From: Streptomyces prunicolor NBRC 13075
GTDB lineage: Bacteria > Actinomycetota > Actinomycetes > Streptomycetales > Streptomycetaceae
Direction: 5' to 3'
Assembly (NCBI RefSeq): GCF_000367365.1
Contig: NZ_BARF01000019.1
Coordinates: 1-42,420 of the forward strand
Length of the DNA: 42,420 bases
This document shows, piece after piece, positions 42,389 to 42,420 of the stretch. Each line of letters opens with the position of its first letter. The first letter of the stretch is position 1. Under the pieces are notes generated by a model. It made no database searches. It had not been told where the DNA came from and saw only the letters and a program-made list of their open reading frames with translations. Made by a program: the position numbers and the translations under genes.

Positions 42389-42420
42389 AGGGGCGCGGGG
42401 CTGTATCAATTTGCGGCTCC
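42389..42420 (+). repeat. Dispersed Streptomyces intergenic repeat (copy B, runs off the window)
   Basis: AGGGGCGCGGGGCTGTATC, then TTTGCGGCTCC, repeats the sequence at 29681-29748 in the opposite orientation, with one substitution and one indel. It starts 22 bp after the glmS stop and continues beyond the window. Confidence 0.8.

Overview
The window is high-GC actinobacterial chromosome with long codon-biased genes, GTG/TTG starts and frequent ATGA/GTGA/TGATG stop-start overlaps. A complete desferrioxamine locus next to a leucine-catabolic operon, a GH20 hexosaminidase and glmS points to Streptomyces. As I remember it, the gene order broadly follows the agmatinase-to-glmS stretch of the S. 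coelicolor chromosome, so most of this is core chromosome. No rRNA, tRNA, CRISPR, transposase or phage gene was seen.

Layout. (1) 1-7118, envelope and secreted proteins: a secreted phytase-like esterase cut by the window edge, a class A beta-lactamase-like serine hydrolase, a GT39 membrane glycosyltransferase with very glycine-rich linkers, a secreted endonuclease I and a membrane-anchored surface protein of unknown role. (2) 7119-10085, a decayed patch around one intact VOC-fold gene and one DUF6461 gene. It holds two unequal fragments of an HXXEE-type membrane protein, a frameshifted GntR/UTRA regulator and possibly a fossil of a decarboxylase 3' end. (3) 10136-16047, a guanidino-compound unit: symporter, agmatinase-family ureohydrolase and ThDP decarboxylase in one operon, divergent from a PucR regulator. 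(4) 16128-19992, a conserved protein of uncertain role, a CDF metal transporter, acyl-CoA thioesterase II and an acyl-CoA dehydrogenase. (5) 20102-26570, a TetR regulator divergent from a translationally coupled operon for leucine and branched acyl-CoA breakdown (carboxyltransferase, biotin carboxylase, HMG-CoA lyase, acyl-CoA dehydrogenase), with two copies of a palindromic operator between them. (6) 26582-28353, a coupled two-gene operon of a divergent polyprenyl synthetase and a heme oxygenase. It faces desE across an intergenic region with an iron box and is the best candidate for something undescribed. (7) 28598-35816, desE, a siderophore-interacting reductase and desABCD, with iron boxes in front of desE and desA and a strong terminator after desD. 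(8) 35899-42366, a secreted GH20 hexosaminidase with a DasR-like (dre) site upstream, a DUF4429/SHOCT protein, a Tat-exported purple acid phosphatase, a small conserved protein and glmS.

How the genes work together. The des genes make desferrioxamine from lysine via cadaverine, and DesE with the reductase bring the ferric complex in and release the iron. The heme oxygenase could free iron from heme, which would explain its place beside an iron-box promoter, but the coupled prenyl synthase has no obvious part in that. The hexosaminidase and GlmS lie at the two ends of aminosugar metabolism, and the dre-like site beside the des cluster fits the reported link between N-acetylglucosamine signalling and siderophore control in streptomycetes. 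The guanidino and leucine operons are each placed next to their likely regulators.
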